Assembly: GCA_018268775.1 (NCBI GenBank)
Contig: JAFDVV010000015.1
Coordinates: 1-55,684, forward strand
Reading direction: 5' to 3'
From: Acidobacteriota bacterium
GTDB taxonomy: Bacteria > Acidobacteriota > Terriglobia > Terriglobales > Acidobacteriaceae
DNA length: 55,684 nucleotides
The position numbers and the translations under genes are program-made. Under the pieces are notes generated by a model, which ran no database searches, was not told the DNA's origin, and saw only the letters and a program-made list of their open reading frames with translations. Below, one piece after another: positions 16,956 through 24,946 of this stretch. Each line of letters opens with the position of its first letter. Positions within the stretch are counted from its first letter, which is position 1.

Positions 16956-17825
16956 TCAGCGGATAAGGGCGAGCTGGCGGTCGTACATCGAGTTGAGCGG
17001 AAACTCCTTCTTCAAGTCGATCAAAATGGCGCGCGCCTCCTGCGGCCTGTTCTCGCGCAGTGCCGCGACGGCGAGCATCATGCGCGCGAAGGGCGCAAGG
17101 TAGTGGCCCTGGCCAGCCGTCAGCTTCAGCAGGCGGATGCCCTCCTCGCGGCTGGTCTGCGCGCCGGTCATGCTGAGCAGCCAGCGCAGCGGTGCAAACT
17201 TCAGGCTGAGCATGTAGTTCTCAACGCCCGAGGCGAGGTAGGCGTCGTACATGTGCGGGTTGATGGAGAGAGCCTGTTTTGAATAGCCGCTCGCCTCCTT
17301 GCTGTAGTTGAGCGCGGTCAGGTCCTTCTTATCGATCATCAGAGCGTAGTCCGACCTCATGCCGCTTACCAGCGTCTTCACATACAGCGCGCGCGCGTCC
17401 TTTGAGCTTCGCTTAAGCGCCGCATCCGCCAGGTTCGAGGCCCGGTTCAGCCGGTCGTCGAACGATCTGCGTACATTGGGATCGGGGTTGAGGCGGCTGC
17501 GGCTATCGAAGCGCGACTGGTTCGCGAAGAGCTGCACGTCAATGATGTGCAGCCGCTCGAATTCGCTGAAGAGGAAGGCCGCGGCGTCGGAGACCGGCCC
17601 CATCGGGTCTTCGGGATACTCCGCCATCCAGTGCTGAAACTTCGCATGGGCGTCGTTGAAGCGCAGGTTGTACATGTCGCGGTAGCCCTCGTCGAGAGGC
17701 GTTCCCGAGAGAGGAACCGCGGCGTGGGCCATCGAGGCCGCGATCATGATCAGAAACAGGGGCAGAAGGTAGATGCCTTGCGGCGTTGCGGGGAGTTGTG
17801 CCAAACCTTTGGTCATACCTGGCAA
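16956..17825 (-). CDS. Secreted TPR-like protein
   Basis: A 289-residue protein with an N-terminal hydrophobic signal (PQGIYLLPLFLIMIAASMAH, about 16-35) ending AHAAVPLSG, so likely exported. The mature part is helical, with TPR-like repeats: LRFNDAHAKFQHWMAEYP near the start and YSKQALSINPHMYDAYLASG further on. A motif FAPLRWLLSMTGAQTSREEG resembles conserved proteins found in acidobacteria near polyketide or EPS genes; no function is known. The gap to the type III PKS start is 131 bp, so co-transcription is possible but not tight. Confidence 0.7.
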   Translation of the reverse strand: MPGMTKGLAQLPATPQGIYLLPLFLIMIAASMAHAAVPLSGTPLDEGYRDMYNLRFNDAHAKFQHWMAEYPEDPMGPVSDAAAFLFSEFERLHIIDVQLFANQSRFDSRSRLNPDPNVRRSFDDRLNRASNLADAALKRSSKDARALYVKTLVSGMRSDYALMIDKKDLTALNYSKEASGYSKQALSINPHMYDAYLASGVENYMLSLKFAPLRWLLSMTGAQTSREEGIRLLKLTAGQGHYLAPFARMMLAVAALRENRPQEARAILIDLKKEFPLNSMYDRQLALIR

Positions 17826-17989
17826 CTGAACATATCACCTTTCCATCTCTGTCCTGTCAGACGGACGCCATCCTTCGGTAGATGCCGGTTTTGCAGACAA
17901 GAACGAAGGTTGAGGCTCCGAAAAGACGGCCGTTTGCCTTCAAAATGAGCAAAAATTTGCATATATAGGATCAGAGAACGTAGCTATCT

Positions 17990-18148
17990 TATTGAAATAT
18001 ATGAGTTTTTATTTGGTATGGGGACTGCAACAAAACGAACCGCTTTTTTCGATGTGCCTGCTGAAGGTGCCGGGAGCCCTTCAGCAGGAGTTTGGTCCTT
18101 TACAGGATTCCAATCGTAGTGCGGAGGTCTTCTCCGCACTATTTTTTT
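17990..18148 (+). ncRNA. Candidate small RNA ending in an intrinsic terminator
   Basis: The 339-bp gap 17826-18164 lies between two minus-strand genes, yet carries a plus-strand intrinsic terminator with no plus-strand gene before it. Upstream is a perfect 10-bp stem (CTGCTGAAGG at 18058-18067 with CCTTCAGCAG at 18078-18087). An AT-rich stretch near 17960-18020 could hold a promoter, but no convincing -35/-10 pair was found. The 5' end given is a guess. No known RNA family was recognised. Confidence 0.4.
18118..18148 (+). terminator. Rho-independent terminator
   Basis: AGTGCGGAG (18118-18126) pairs with CTCCGCACT (18132-18140) around a five-base loop and is followed by A and seven T residues (18142-18148). 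It is oriented to stop plus-strand transcripts only. It would also block antisense transcription into the flippase gene that ends at 18165. Confidence 0.8.
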
Positions 18149-18164
18149 GCGCTCCAGTTTGTTT

Positions 18165-19709
18165 CTATACGGCGGTGGAGGAAGTCTCCATGCGGCGCGC
18201 GAACAGGTCGATCATCGAGTTGATGGGCGAAGCCAGGGAGCGGGGAAGCGCGTTGGAGATGACCTTGAAGCGACTGCAATCCTCGGGCTCCAGCATCTTG
18301 AAGATGTAGGCGAGCGTGAAGAAGACGAGGATCGAGGCGATGCTGCCCGCAATCAGACCCTCAAGCGCGTTCAGGTGCGATGCCAGGCCATAGGCCGCAA
18401 GCGATGCCGTCGTGCTGATCGCTGTGAGCTTGCAGAGGAAGGCCCAAGGCAGCCGTATCTTGTACTTCCTGATCCCGGCGCCCCACATCAGCCCCACGGC
18501 GGTGATCTGCGCGGCACCGCTGCCGATGCAGGCTCCAAGCGCTCCGTGCGCCGGGATAAGCAGCCAGGCGACGCCAATATCGACGAACGAGGCGATGATG
18601 GTGGCGACGATGAAGTACTTCTGCTGGTCGACGCTCTCAAAGAGACTTTGTATCGGCCCCAGGAAAGCCTTTGGCAGACAGAGCAGCGGCGCGACCGTTG
18701 CCACAACCAGCGCGCCGACGTACTGCTTGCCGTAGAGCACCAGCAGCACCGGTGCCGCCAGCGGCACGGCGATGACATGCACCGGGATCGAGATGAGGGC
18801 GAGATAGCGCGCCGAGGAGGCGACCATCGCCGGCAGCCGGGAGCTGTCGCGTCCGTACTGGGCGAGGATGCTGGCACCAGTCGCCGCGGCAAAGATTGTG
18901 GGGAAGAGCAACAGGCGCTCGGCCAGACCAAAGGCGACCGAGTAGAAGGACACCTGCCGGATATCGGTGGAGAGGTGCTTCAGCAGGAACAGCTCCGAGC
19001 GGTCCCAGACGACGAGCGCGAGGAGCATCCCCATCACGCTCTGTATGGCGAAGCTCGTCATACGCGCGCGCAGGTCGGCGGGAGGATGGTCGTGTCCGCT
19101 GTCCCAGCTTCGGATGCGGCGCATGGTGGGAAAGACGCGGACGAGAAAATCGACCAGCCGCATGGCGAACATGGCGAAGGCGATGCCGTTGACTCCCCAG
19201 TTCAGCACCACGGCGGCGAGCGTGAGGATGAAGTAGGTGGCTGTCGAGGCCAGCGACGCCGGGAGGTTCGCCGACAGGTTTTCAGCAGCGACGTTGGCCT
19301 GCGCCGAGACGAAGTTCGACATCGCCGGCAGGATGCCGAAGACCAGCAGCAGCGAGGCCACGCGGTACTCCGCCGGGGAGTCGCGCAGCACCCAAAGAGT
19401 TGCGCCCAGCGTGGCCAGCGCGGCCAGCGCCGTCTGAATGAAAAAGGTGCGGAAGTAGATAAATCGCGCGGAGGAGTAGTTGCCGCCGCCGATAAACTCC
19501 GCCATGTACTTGCGCGTCGTCTCTGGGATGCCGACCGAGCCCAGCCTGCTGACGATGCTGGCCAGCCAACTGACGTAGATGATGTAGCCCATCTTCGTTG
19601 GGCCAAGGGTGCGGGCGATGGCGATCGACGTGATCAGCGAGGTGCCAAAGCCGATCAGGTTCTCAAGGCCATACCAGGCCGTGTTGCGGGCGATGGTTTT
19701 ACTGTTCAC
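18165..19709 (-). CDS. Polysaccharide flippase (Wzx/MATE-like)
   Basis: A 514-residue integral membrane protein with 12-14 predicted helices. The N terminus NTAWYGLENLIGFGTSLITS and ARTLGPTKMGYIIYVSWLAS is typical of the polysaccharide transporter (MOP superfamily), followed by VGIPETTRKYMAEFIGGG. Such proteins flip lipid-linked oligosaccharide repeat units to the periplasm. It is the last gene of the leftward exosortase operon, 60 bp after the TPR lipoprotein. It provides the export step for the Wzy-type EPS pathway encoded on both sides. Confidence 0.85.
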   Translation of the reverse strand: MNSKTIARNTAWYGLENLIGFGTSLITSIAIARTLGPTKMGYIIYVSWLASIVSRLGSVGIPETTRKYMAEFIGGGNYSSARFIYFRTFFIQTALAALATLGATLWVLRDSPAEYRVASLLLVFGILPAMSNFVSAQANVAAENLSANLPASLASTATYFILTLAAVVLNWGVNGIAFAMFAMRLVDFLVRVFPTMRRIRSWDSGHDHPPADLRARMTSFAIQSVMGMLLALVVWDRSELFLLKHLSTDIRQVSFYSVAFGLAERLLLFPTIFAAATGASILAQYGRDSSRLPAMVASSARYLALISIPVHVIAVPLAAPVLLVLYGKQYVGALVVATVAPLLCLPKAFLGPIQSLFESVDQQKYFIVATIIASFVDIGVAWLLIPAHGALGACIGSGAAQITAVGLMWGAGIRKYKIRLPWAFLCKLTAISTTASLAAYGLASHLNALEGLIAGSIASILVFFTLAYIFKMLEPEDCSRFKVISNALPRSLASPINSMIDLFARRMETSSTAV

Positions 19710-19769
19710 GAGGTCTCGGAAAACTGGTTCGGCCGGGCTGCTGTATCACAGCCCGGCATCGTACGGATG

Positions 19770-22070
19770 TTAGCCAAGCTGGCCGAGTGCCTTTTCGGCG
19801 TCCTTTGCCGTCTGCGTGTTGGGAGCCAGCGCCGCTGCTTTCTTCAGATGAAGAGCGGCGTCCGAGTTGTTCGAGAGCTTGGAGTACGTCAGGCCGAGGT
19901 GATAGTGGATTGAAGCGTTGTTCGGCTCGGCCTTGAGCGCGTCTTCAAGCAGGTCGCGCGCCGAGGAGTAGTTGCCCTTATGATAGTAGGCCCAGGCCAG
20001 CGTGTCTGCCGTGCTCGACGAGTTCGGCAGATTGCGCCGCGCAGTCTGCGCCAGCGAGAGCGCCACGTCCATGTTCTGGCCCGTCTCGATCATCAGGTAG
20101 GCAAGGTTGTTTGCGGCCACGGCCTGCTCAGGCTGAATCTGCAGGGCCTTCTTGTATGAGGCCATTGCAGCGCTCTGGTCGCCCTGCGCCTCCTGAAGAC
20201 TGCCGAGGATTGTGAAGGCGCCGGAGTCGTTCGGGTGCGAACCGGTCCACTGCTGCCACTTCGCCATCGCCTTGCTCGTGTCTCCGCTGGCCACCAGCGC
20301 GTGCGTATACGAGATCACGGCGGCAAAGTTGCCGGGGTTGATCTGCATCGCCTTCTCGGCCGAGGCCATGGATCCCGCATTGTCACCGGTGCTGCTCTGT
20401 ACGTCCGAGAGCAGCGTGTACATGTCCGCGTTCTGCGGCGACTTCGTCAATTGTTCCTGAATGCGCGCGATCGCCTTTGCAGGCTGCTTGTCCGCCAGAT
20501 AGGTGGAGGCCAGCAGGCGCAACGCGGCCGCTGAGTTCGGATTGAGCGTCAGCGACTGCTCCAGCAGCGAGCGGGCCTCGGTATTGTTCCGCTGGATCAG
20601 GCGTATCTGCGCCAGTTCCAGATAGCTGTTCGGATTCTGGGGCGCGACCTTGATCGCCTGCTTGAAGTCGGCCTCGGCCTTGTCGTAGGACTTCTGACTG
20701 GCCTCGGCCATGCCGCGCCAGATATAGCCGTTGGCGGACTTGGGGTCTGCGGCGATGGTCGCCTCTCCCACCTGGGCCAGAGTTGTGCTGTCGCGGCGGT
20801 CGATCGAGATCTGCGCCAGACCCTCCTGCGCCTCGGGGCTGCGCGGGTTTAGACGGGTCGCGTCGCGGAACGCCTGTTGTGCCGCCGGGATATCTCCCTT
20901 GGCGCGGGCCGCGCGGCCCAGCCATATCTTCAGTTGCGCGTTGTCGGGGGTGGCCTTTGCGGCCTTCTGGAACATCTCGAAGGCATCGTTCGTCTTGCCG
21001 TCGTTCATCATCAGGCTGCCGTTGAGCACGGCGACGTCGGGCTGCATCGCATCGGCGTCAACCAGTTGCTTGACGATCTCCCGGGCCTTGGGAAGGTCCT
21101 TTTTTGCCAGCAGCAGCCGCGTGTAGCCAACCTTGATCGGAGTGCTCTTGGGGTGCGCCGACGCAAGCTCGGCATAGACGGACGCGCCATGGTCGAGCTG
21201 GTTGGTGCGCAGATAGTAGGCCGACAGCATCTCCGCTCCGGCTATGTCGTCGGGCATATCGTCGGCCGTCTTGCGAAGCGTCTCTTCGGCCTTGGCCGCG
21301 TTGTTCTGGCGCAGATACAGGTCGGCGAGGCCCGAACGCGCCAGCAGGTTCTTCGGGTCGGCGGCGACCGCGGCCTGCATCTGCTCCAGCGCCCCGTTCA
21401 CGTCGCCCTTGCTTTGCAGGATCGACGCCATCACGATGCGCGAGTTGACGTTCTTGCCGTCGAGCGCAATCGCCTTCTGCACCTCGCCTTCGGCCTGCGG
21501 GGCCGTCGCGGGGTCGCCGGCCTGAAGCACGGCGAGCGAGGTGTGGAAGTTCGAGCGGTTGGGGTCGATCGAGAGCGCCTTCTGGATCTGGGTCAGCGCC
21601 TCGGCGCGGTCGCCCTTGCGCGCCGCAATGGCCGACAGAAGCGCATACGCATCGGCATCGTTGTTGTTAAGCGCAAGGATGGCGTTGGCCTGCGCCGTTG
21701 CACGGTCCAGAGCATTGCCTGCAAGCAGAAGATTGCCCAGGTCGAGACGCGCCTTGACGTTGTTCGGGGCAAGGTCGACCGTCCGCATCAACTCGGCATA
21801 ACCGGGCATCGCCGACCCCTGCTTGAGATAGACCTTCGCCAGCTCATAGTGCGCGTCGGCGAAGTTGCGATCCACCTTCAGCGCGTTCGAGAACTGGATC
21901 GCCGCCTCCTTCAGCTTGTCTTCGGCAACATAGCGCTTGCCGCTCTCCAGGTACTTCTGCTTCTGCTTGTTGGGGTCGCGCGAGCAGCCGGAGGCAGAGA
22001 CAAGTGCAAGCGAAGCAACCAGCGCGGTGGCAGTCACGCGAAACGCGGTGCAGGGGGAAAACATCTTCAT
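19770..22070 (-). CDS. TPR-repeat lipoprotein, PEP-CTERM-system PrsT type
   Basis: A 766-residue lipoprotein. The signal peptide ends at a lipobox (LVSASGC), putting the acylated Cys near residue 29. The rest is an unbroken array of TPR units, for example YLESGKRYVAEDKLKEAAIQ at the start and ALKAEPNNASIHYHLGLTYS near the end. Length and location after exosortase and EpsI match the large TPR lipoproteins (PrsT) of exosortase EPS systems. These are presumed scaffolds for export at the outer membrane. I chose ATG 22070 (MKMFSPC) because GAGGAG lies seven bases upstream; the earlier in-frame start adds nine residues. Confidence 0.85.
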   Translation of the reverse strand: MKMFSPCTAFRVTATALVASLALVSASGCSRDPNKQKQKYLESGKRYVAEDKLKEAAIQFSNALKVDRNFADAHYELAKVYLKQGSAMPGYAELMRTVDLAPNNVKARLDLGNLLLAGNALDRATAQANAILALNNNDADAYALLSAIAARKGDRAEALTQIQKALSIDPNRSNFHTSLAVLQAGDPATAPQAEGEVQKAIALDGKNVNSRIVMASILQSKGDVNGALEQMQAAVAADPKNLLARSGLADLYLRQNNAAKAEETLRKTADDMPDDIAGAEMLSAYYLRTNQLDHGASVYAELASAHPKSTPIKVGYTRLLLAKKDLPKAREIVKQLVDADAMQPDVAVLNGSLMMNDGKTNDAFEMFQKAAKATPDNAQLKIWLGRAARAKGDIPAAQQAFRDATRLNPRSPEAQEGLAQISIDRRDSTTLAQVGEATIAADPKSANGYIWRGMAEASQKSYDKAEADFKQAIKVAPQNPNSYLELAQIRLIQRNNTEARSLLEQSLTLNPNSAAALRLLASTYLADKQPAKAIARIQEQLTKSPQNADMYTLLSDVQSSTGDNAGSMASAEKAMQINPGNFAAVISYTHALVASGDTSKAMAKWQQWTGSHPNDSGAFTILGSLQEAQGDQSAAMASYKKALQIQPEQAVAANNLAYLMIETGQNMDVALSLAQTARRNLPNSSSTADTLAWAYYHKGNYSSARDLLEDALKAEPNNASIHYHLGLTYSKLSNNSDAALHLKKAAALAPNTQTAKDAEKALGQLG

Positions 22071-22128
22071 CGTGCGGCTCCTCAAACTGACTTCCATCGA
22101 AAAATCCTTTCCATCTTGTCGCGTTCGC

Positions 22129-22809
22129 TCAGTTTGGAATGAACTGAGACAGATAGGGCGTCATGTGGGTTGTAAAGCGAACGGCCCGCTGGCGGGCGGA
22201 GTCCACCGACTCTCCGCTTGCGATCGGGGTAATGACGCGGACCAGCGCGCCGTCGGTGCGGTTCTCGCGGATGGCATCGGCCAGCATGTAGGCCTTGGCG
22301 CGGTATTCATTGGCGATGCTGCGGCCATGCGCCTGGTACCAGTAGATGACAAACTGCTTCGATTCTCCGTTGTTGATGATGTATTCGCCAACGTTGAAGC
22401 GCTTGCCGTTGATGTCTTCGATGTCGGTGTAGCTCCGAGACTCAAACGTCCAGCCCGCTCCCGGTAGGCAGTGCAGGGGCGAATGAATGGACTGGCCGCT
22501 GCGCTGCGTCGCGAAGTAGCCGATGAAAAGCCCGATGGGATACGCTGCTCCCGCACTCGCGCCAGGTTGCGAGGCCACAAACTGCGGATTGGGATAGGTA
22601 TAGAGGCGGTTGAGGAAGTCGCCCTTGCCCAGGACGGCCAGAACATCGTCGTCCATGGGAATGTCGTGCGAGCTCATGCCCTCGATGTTCGCCGGCATCA
22701 TGCTGAGAGGGTCGCTGGGCGGCACGTTGTCGGCGTCGCCGCGATGCAACAGCAGCCCAAGCGTCAGCACCATCAGGACGACCGTCGACCAGAAGCGGGT
22801 AGACTTCAT
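22129..22809 (-). CDS. EpsI family protein, exosortase partner
   Basis: A 226-residue protein with one N-terminal membrane segment (FWSTVVLMVLTLGLLLHRGD) and a periplasmic domain. The conserved EpsI features HSPLHCLPGAGW and QFVIYWYQAHGR are present, as is a late basic region. EpsI-type proteins occur fused to or beside exosortases in EPS loci; their exact role is unsettled. ATG 22809 has AAGGAGG upstream, and ATGA overlaps the exosortase stop (22806-22809), showing translational coupling. The ORF can be extended upstream only inside the exosortase gene. Confidence 0.88.
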   Translation of the reverse strand: MKSTRFWSTVVLMVLTLGLLLHRGDADNVPPSDPLSMMPANIEGMSSHDIPMDDDVLAVLGKGDFLNRLYTYPNPQFVASQPGASAGAAYPIGLFIGYFATQRSGQSIHSPLHCLPGAGWTFESRSYTDIEDINGKRFNVGEYIINNGESKQFVIYWYQAHGRSIANEYRAKAYMLADAIRENRTDGALVRVITPIASGESVDSARQRAVRFTTHMTPYLSQFIPN

Positions 22810-23732
22810 GCGGCCTCCTTCTTCTTTGCCGGGGAGACAAGCTGCATCGCGCGATGCACAAGGTAGAGGCAGGCCAGCGAGACGAGGAACATGACCCAGC
22901 CCGAAAACTCGTGGAAGAAGCCCAACGCCTTGCTGGGGTCCCAGTACTGAACGCACAGCCCCGTGCCGACGATGCGGGCCACGTTGGCTGCCACCGCAAT
23001 CGGAATGCTGGCCAGCGCAAGCAGGACGCGGCGGCGGGTCGTCTTCTCAAGAAAGTAGCCGTAGAAGACGGCCAGCGTGAACAGGCTCATCAGCGAGCGG
23101 ATGCCGCTGCACGCCTCGGCCACCTCCAGCTTCATCACTGGCAGTTGAATGACGTTGCCCTCCTGCAACACAGGCACGCCGAGTAGGGGAAGAATCATGC
23201 TGGCAAGCCGCGAGGCCAGAAGCTGCAAAGGGAAGGTGATCTGGTTGAAGACGATCGCCGGGAAGGGAATGCCGAGTAGAAGCACCAGCACGGGGAACCG
23301 CAGCTCCCGGAGCATCGCCCCGCCGAAGAACGTCCAGATAAGCCCCGATAACAGGATGATGAACGAGATACGAGATGTGAACAGGTCGACGCCGTAGATG
23401 CCGAAGACCAGAACGATGAGTCCGAAGGCGACAAGTGGCAGACCTGCCCACGACTGCTTGACTGGCGTAGAGGCGATCGCCTTTCGCTTGTCCCACAGCA
23501 GAAAGAGCGAGAAGAAGGGGACGAGGAAGCCGTGCGAGTAGTCGGCGATGTTGTACCAGTCGACGACCAGTTTGATGGCAACTCGCAGATAGAGTGCAAC
23601 CAACAGGCCAACGATAATCGCAACGGGGAGCCACGCTTTGGCGGGCACGCGGCGCAGCATGGCGGCGACCGAATCGGAGTGCCCCGACGAGGTCTCCGGG
23701 GGAAGCTGTACTGTTTCGGTTCCCGTCATCAT
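22806..23732 (-). CDS. Exosortase (XrtA-like)
   Basis: An eight-helix membrane cysteine protease/transpeptidase of about 308 residues. The catalytic triad is visible: Cys208 in VAEACSGIRSLMSLF, Arg253 in NVARIVGTG, His274 in FFHEFSGW. Exosortases process proteins with C-terminal PEP-CTERM-type signals and are linked to EPS. I chose ATG 23732/23729 because the candidate sigma-54 promoter (23768-23782) would start transcription near 23756. Longer versions would begin before that, and there is no good Shine-Dalgarno. It is the first gene of the leftward operon. No PEP-CTERM substrate is encoded in this window. Confidence 0.9.
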   Translation of the reverse strand: MMTGTETVQLPPETSSGHSDSVAAMLRRVPAKAWLPVAIIVGLLVALYLRVAIKLVVDWYNIADYSHGFLVPFFSLFLLWDKRKAIASTPVKQSWAGLPLVAFGLIVLVFGIYGVDLFTSRISFIILLSGLIWTFFGGAMLRELRFPVLVLLLGIPFPAIVFNQITFPLQLLASRLASMILPLLGVPVLQEGNVIQLPVMKLEVAEACSGIRSLMSLFTLAVFYGYFLEKTTRRRVLLALASIPIAVAANVARIVGTGLCVQYWDPSKALGFFHEFSGWVMFLVSLACLYLVHRAMQLVSPAKKKEAA

Positions 23733-23767
23733 CGATGAAACATTCTGATCCACTAAATTACCTGTAA

Positions 23768-23782
23768 GCAATTGGGATGCCG
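23768..23782 (-). promoter_or_regulatory. Candidate sigma-54 promoter for the exosortase operon
   Basis: On the minus strand CGGCATCCCAATTGC matches the -24/-12 pattern TGGCAC-N5-TTGC with exact GG-to-GC spacing; GGCA and TTGC are kept. Predicted start near 23756, about 25 bases before the ATG. Two sigma-54 activators are encoded at 44032-47044. By-eye match only. Confidence 0.45.
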
Positions 23783-23885
23783 CATTTCGGAATTCTATTC
23801 GGTCTCGATTGTCCCGTGTCGAAACCAAAGGGTGAGAATATGGTCGACCATAGTTGTACGCAAATATGAAAAAGTTTTCCCACAT

Positions 23886-23901
23886 TGGCTGCCATTCTGC
23901 A
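23886..23901 (+). promoter_or_regulatory. Candidate sigma-54 promoter for the EPS export operon
   Basis: TGGCTGCCATTCTGCA has the -24 TGGC and -12 TGC elements at the correct 12-base spacing. It faces right and would begin a leader of about 275 bases before the export gene at 24188. It is divergent from the candidate at 23768. By-eye match only. Confidence 0.4.
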
Positions 23902-23980
23902 TACCATGAGGAGTGGCCGCACCTTGCGGGGAATTGGCATGTGAAAAGTCCCGGAAAACAGGGAGCTGTAACTTTCAGGG

Positions 23981-24028
23981 CTGCCCGGAGCCGGGATCAA
24001 ATAAAATCGCTCCGGGGCAGGTTTTTGG
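23981..24028 (+). other. Leader hairpin with T-run (possible attenuator)
   Basis: CTGCCCGGAGC (23981-23991) pairs with GCTCCGGGGCAG (24009-24020), one bulged G, with an AT-rich loop, followed by GTTTTTGG. It sits in the proposed leader of the export operon and could act as a terminator/attenuator. I recognised no known riboswitch. The rest of 23733-24187 shows no gene; a short open frame (23854-24105) has no support. Confidence 0.4.
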
Positions 24029-24187
24029 CCCTCGATGTGCTGTATATGCAATTGAGTGTCCACGAAGGTGCTATTGAGGCGGATAAGGCCGCGCAGTACA
24101 TATAGATGGGCACACAAGAGTGAGGCTGAAGCCACCTCCGCAGAGGAGAGAACTTCGGTCTCTGGTTCTGACGGCATCTAACGCGGA

Positions 24188-24946
24188 ATGCAGGGAGAAA
24201 AAATCGGGATGTCCCACGGAAAGATTGGCTCAGGTGTGCTGTCTGGGCAGATTGAGGAAGGTTCGACGCCGTCGATGATCGGTCGCAACCAGGGAGTTCA
24301 GTCGAAGAGGGGGCTGGGGGGCGTTCTGATGGCCCTCTTGTTTGCCTCGACCACCGTCGTTCTGGCCCAGCAGAGCGCGCCGCCGCAACAGGCCCAGCCG
24401 CAGGCAACTCCTGCTGCCACAGTTCCGTCGCAACCCCCCGCACCCCCTTCGGGCGCGGGAGTCGATGCCACCCGCTATGTGATCGGTGCCGAAGATACTC
24501 TCCAGATCACGGTCTGGAAGGAGCCGACGCTTTCGGGAACTGTGCCGGTTCGCCCCGACGGCAGAATCTCGCTGGTGCTGGTTGGCGATTTGCCTGCCGC
24601 GGGCAGGACGCCGATGCAGCTTGCCGACGACATCACGGGGAGGCTCAAGAAGTACATCCAGGACCCGAACGTCTCCGTTGTGGTGATGTCAGTCAACAGC
24701 CAGAAGGTCTTTCTGGTGGGCGAAGTCGGGAAGGTTGGCCCGGTGATGATGACCGCCGGGATGACGCCGCTCCAGGCCATCGCAGCCGGAGGCGGTCTGA
24801 CTGCATACGCCAACTCCAAGAAGATCTATATCTTGCGCAGCGAAGAGGGCAAGCAGCAGAAGATCCCGTTCAACTATAAGCAGGCGCTCAAAGGTGAGGC
24901 GCAGGGCCCCGAACTCAAGCCGGGAGATACGATCGTCGTCCCATGA
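24188..24946 (+). CDS. Polysaccharide export protein (Wza/GumB-like)
   Basis: A 252-residue periplasmic or outer-membrane export protein. A signal segment (GGVLMALLFASTTVVLAQQS, about 44-63) is preceded by an unusually long N terminus; ATG 24209 is an alternative start. After a Pro/Gln-rich linker comes the Poly_export domain (YVIGAEDTLQITVWKEPTLS, then VRPDGRISLVLVGDL), followed by an SLBB domain (VFLVGEVGKVGPVMMTAGMT) and ending PELKPGDTIVVP. No lipobox Cys is seen, unlike classical Wza. First gene of the rightward operon. ATGA overlap (24943) with the next gene. Confidence 0.88.
   Translation: MQGEKIGMSHGKIGSGVLSGQIEEGSTPSMIGRNQGVQSKRGLGGVLMALLFASTTVVLAQQSAPPQQAQPQATPAATVPSQPPAPPSGAGVDATRYVIGAEDTLQITVWKEPTLSGTVPVRPDGRISLVLVGDLPAAGRTPMQLADDITGRLKKYIQDPNVSVVVMSVNSQKVFLVGEVGKVGPVMMTAGMTPLQAIAAGGGLTAYANSKKIYILRSEEGKQQKIPFNYKQALKGEAQGPELKPGDTIVVP

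Noticed and set aside
18147..19913. 588-codon open frame antisense to the flippase
   Set aside because: No motif, extremely charged composition, starts within the terminator region; the minus-strand flippase has clear helices.
23915..23928. TGGCCGCACCTTGC as a sigma-54 promoter
   Set aside because: GG-to-GC spacing is one base short, which sigma-54 tolerates poorly; the site at 23886 fits better.
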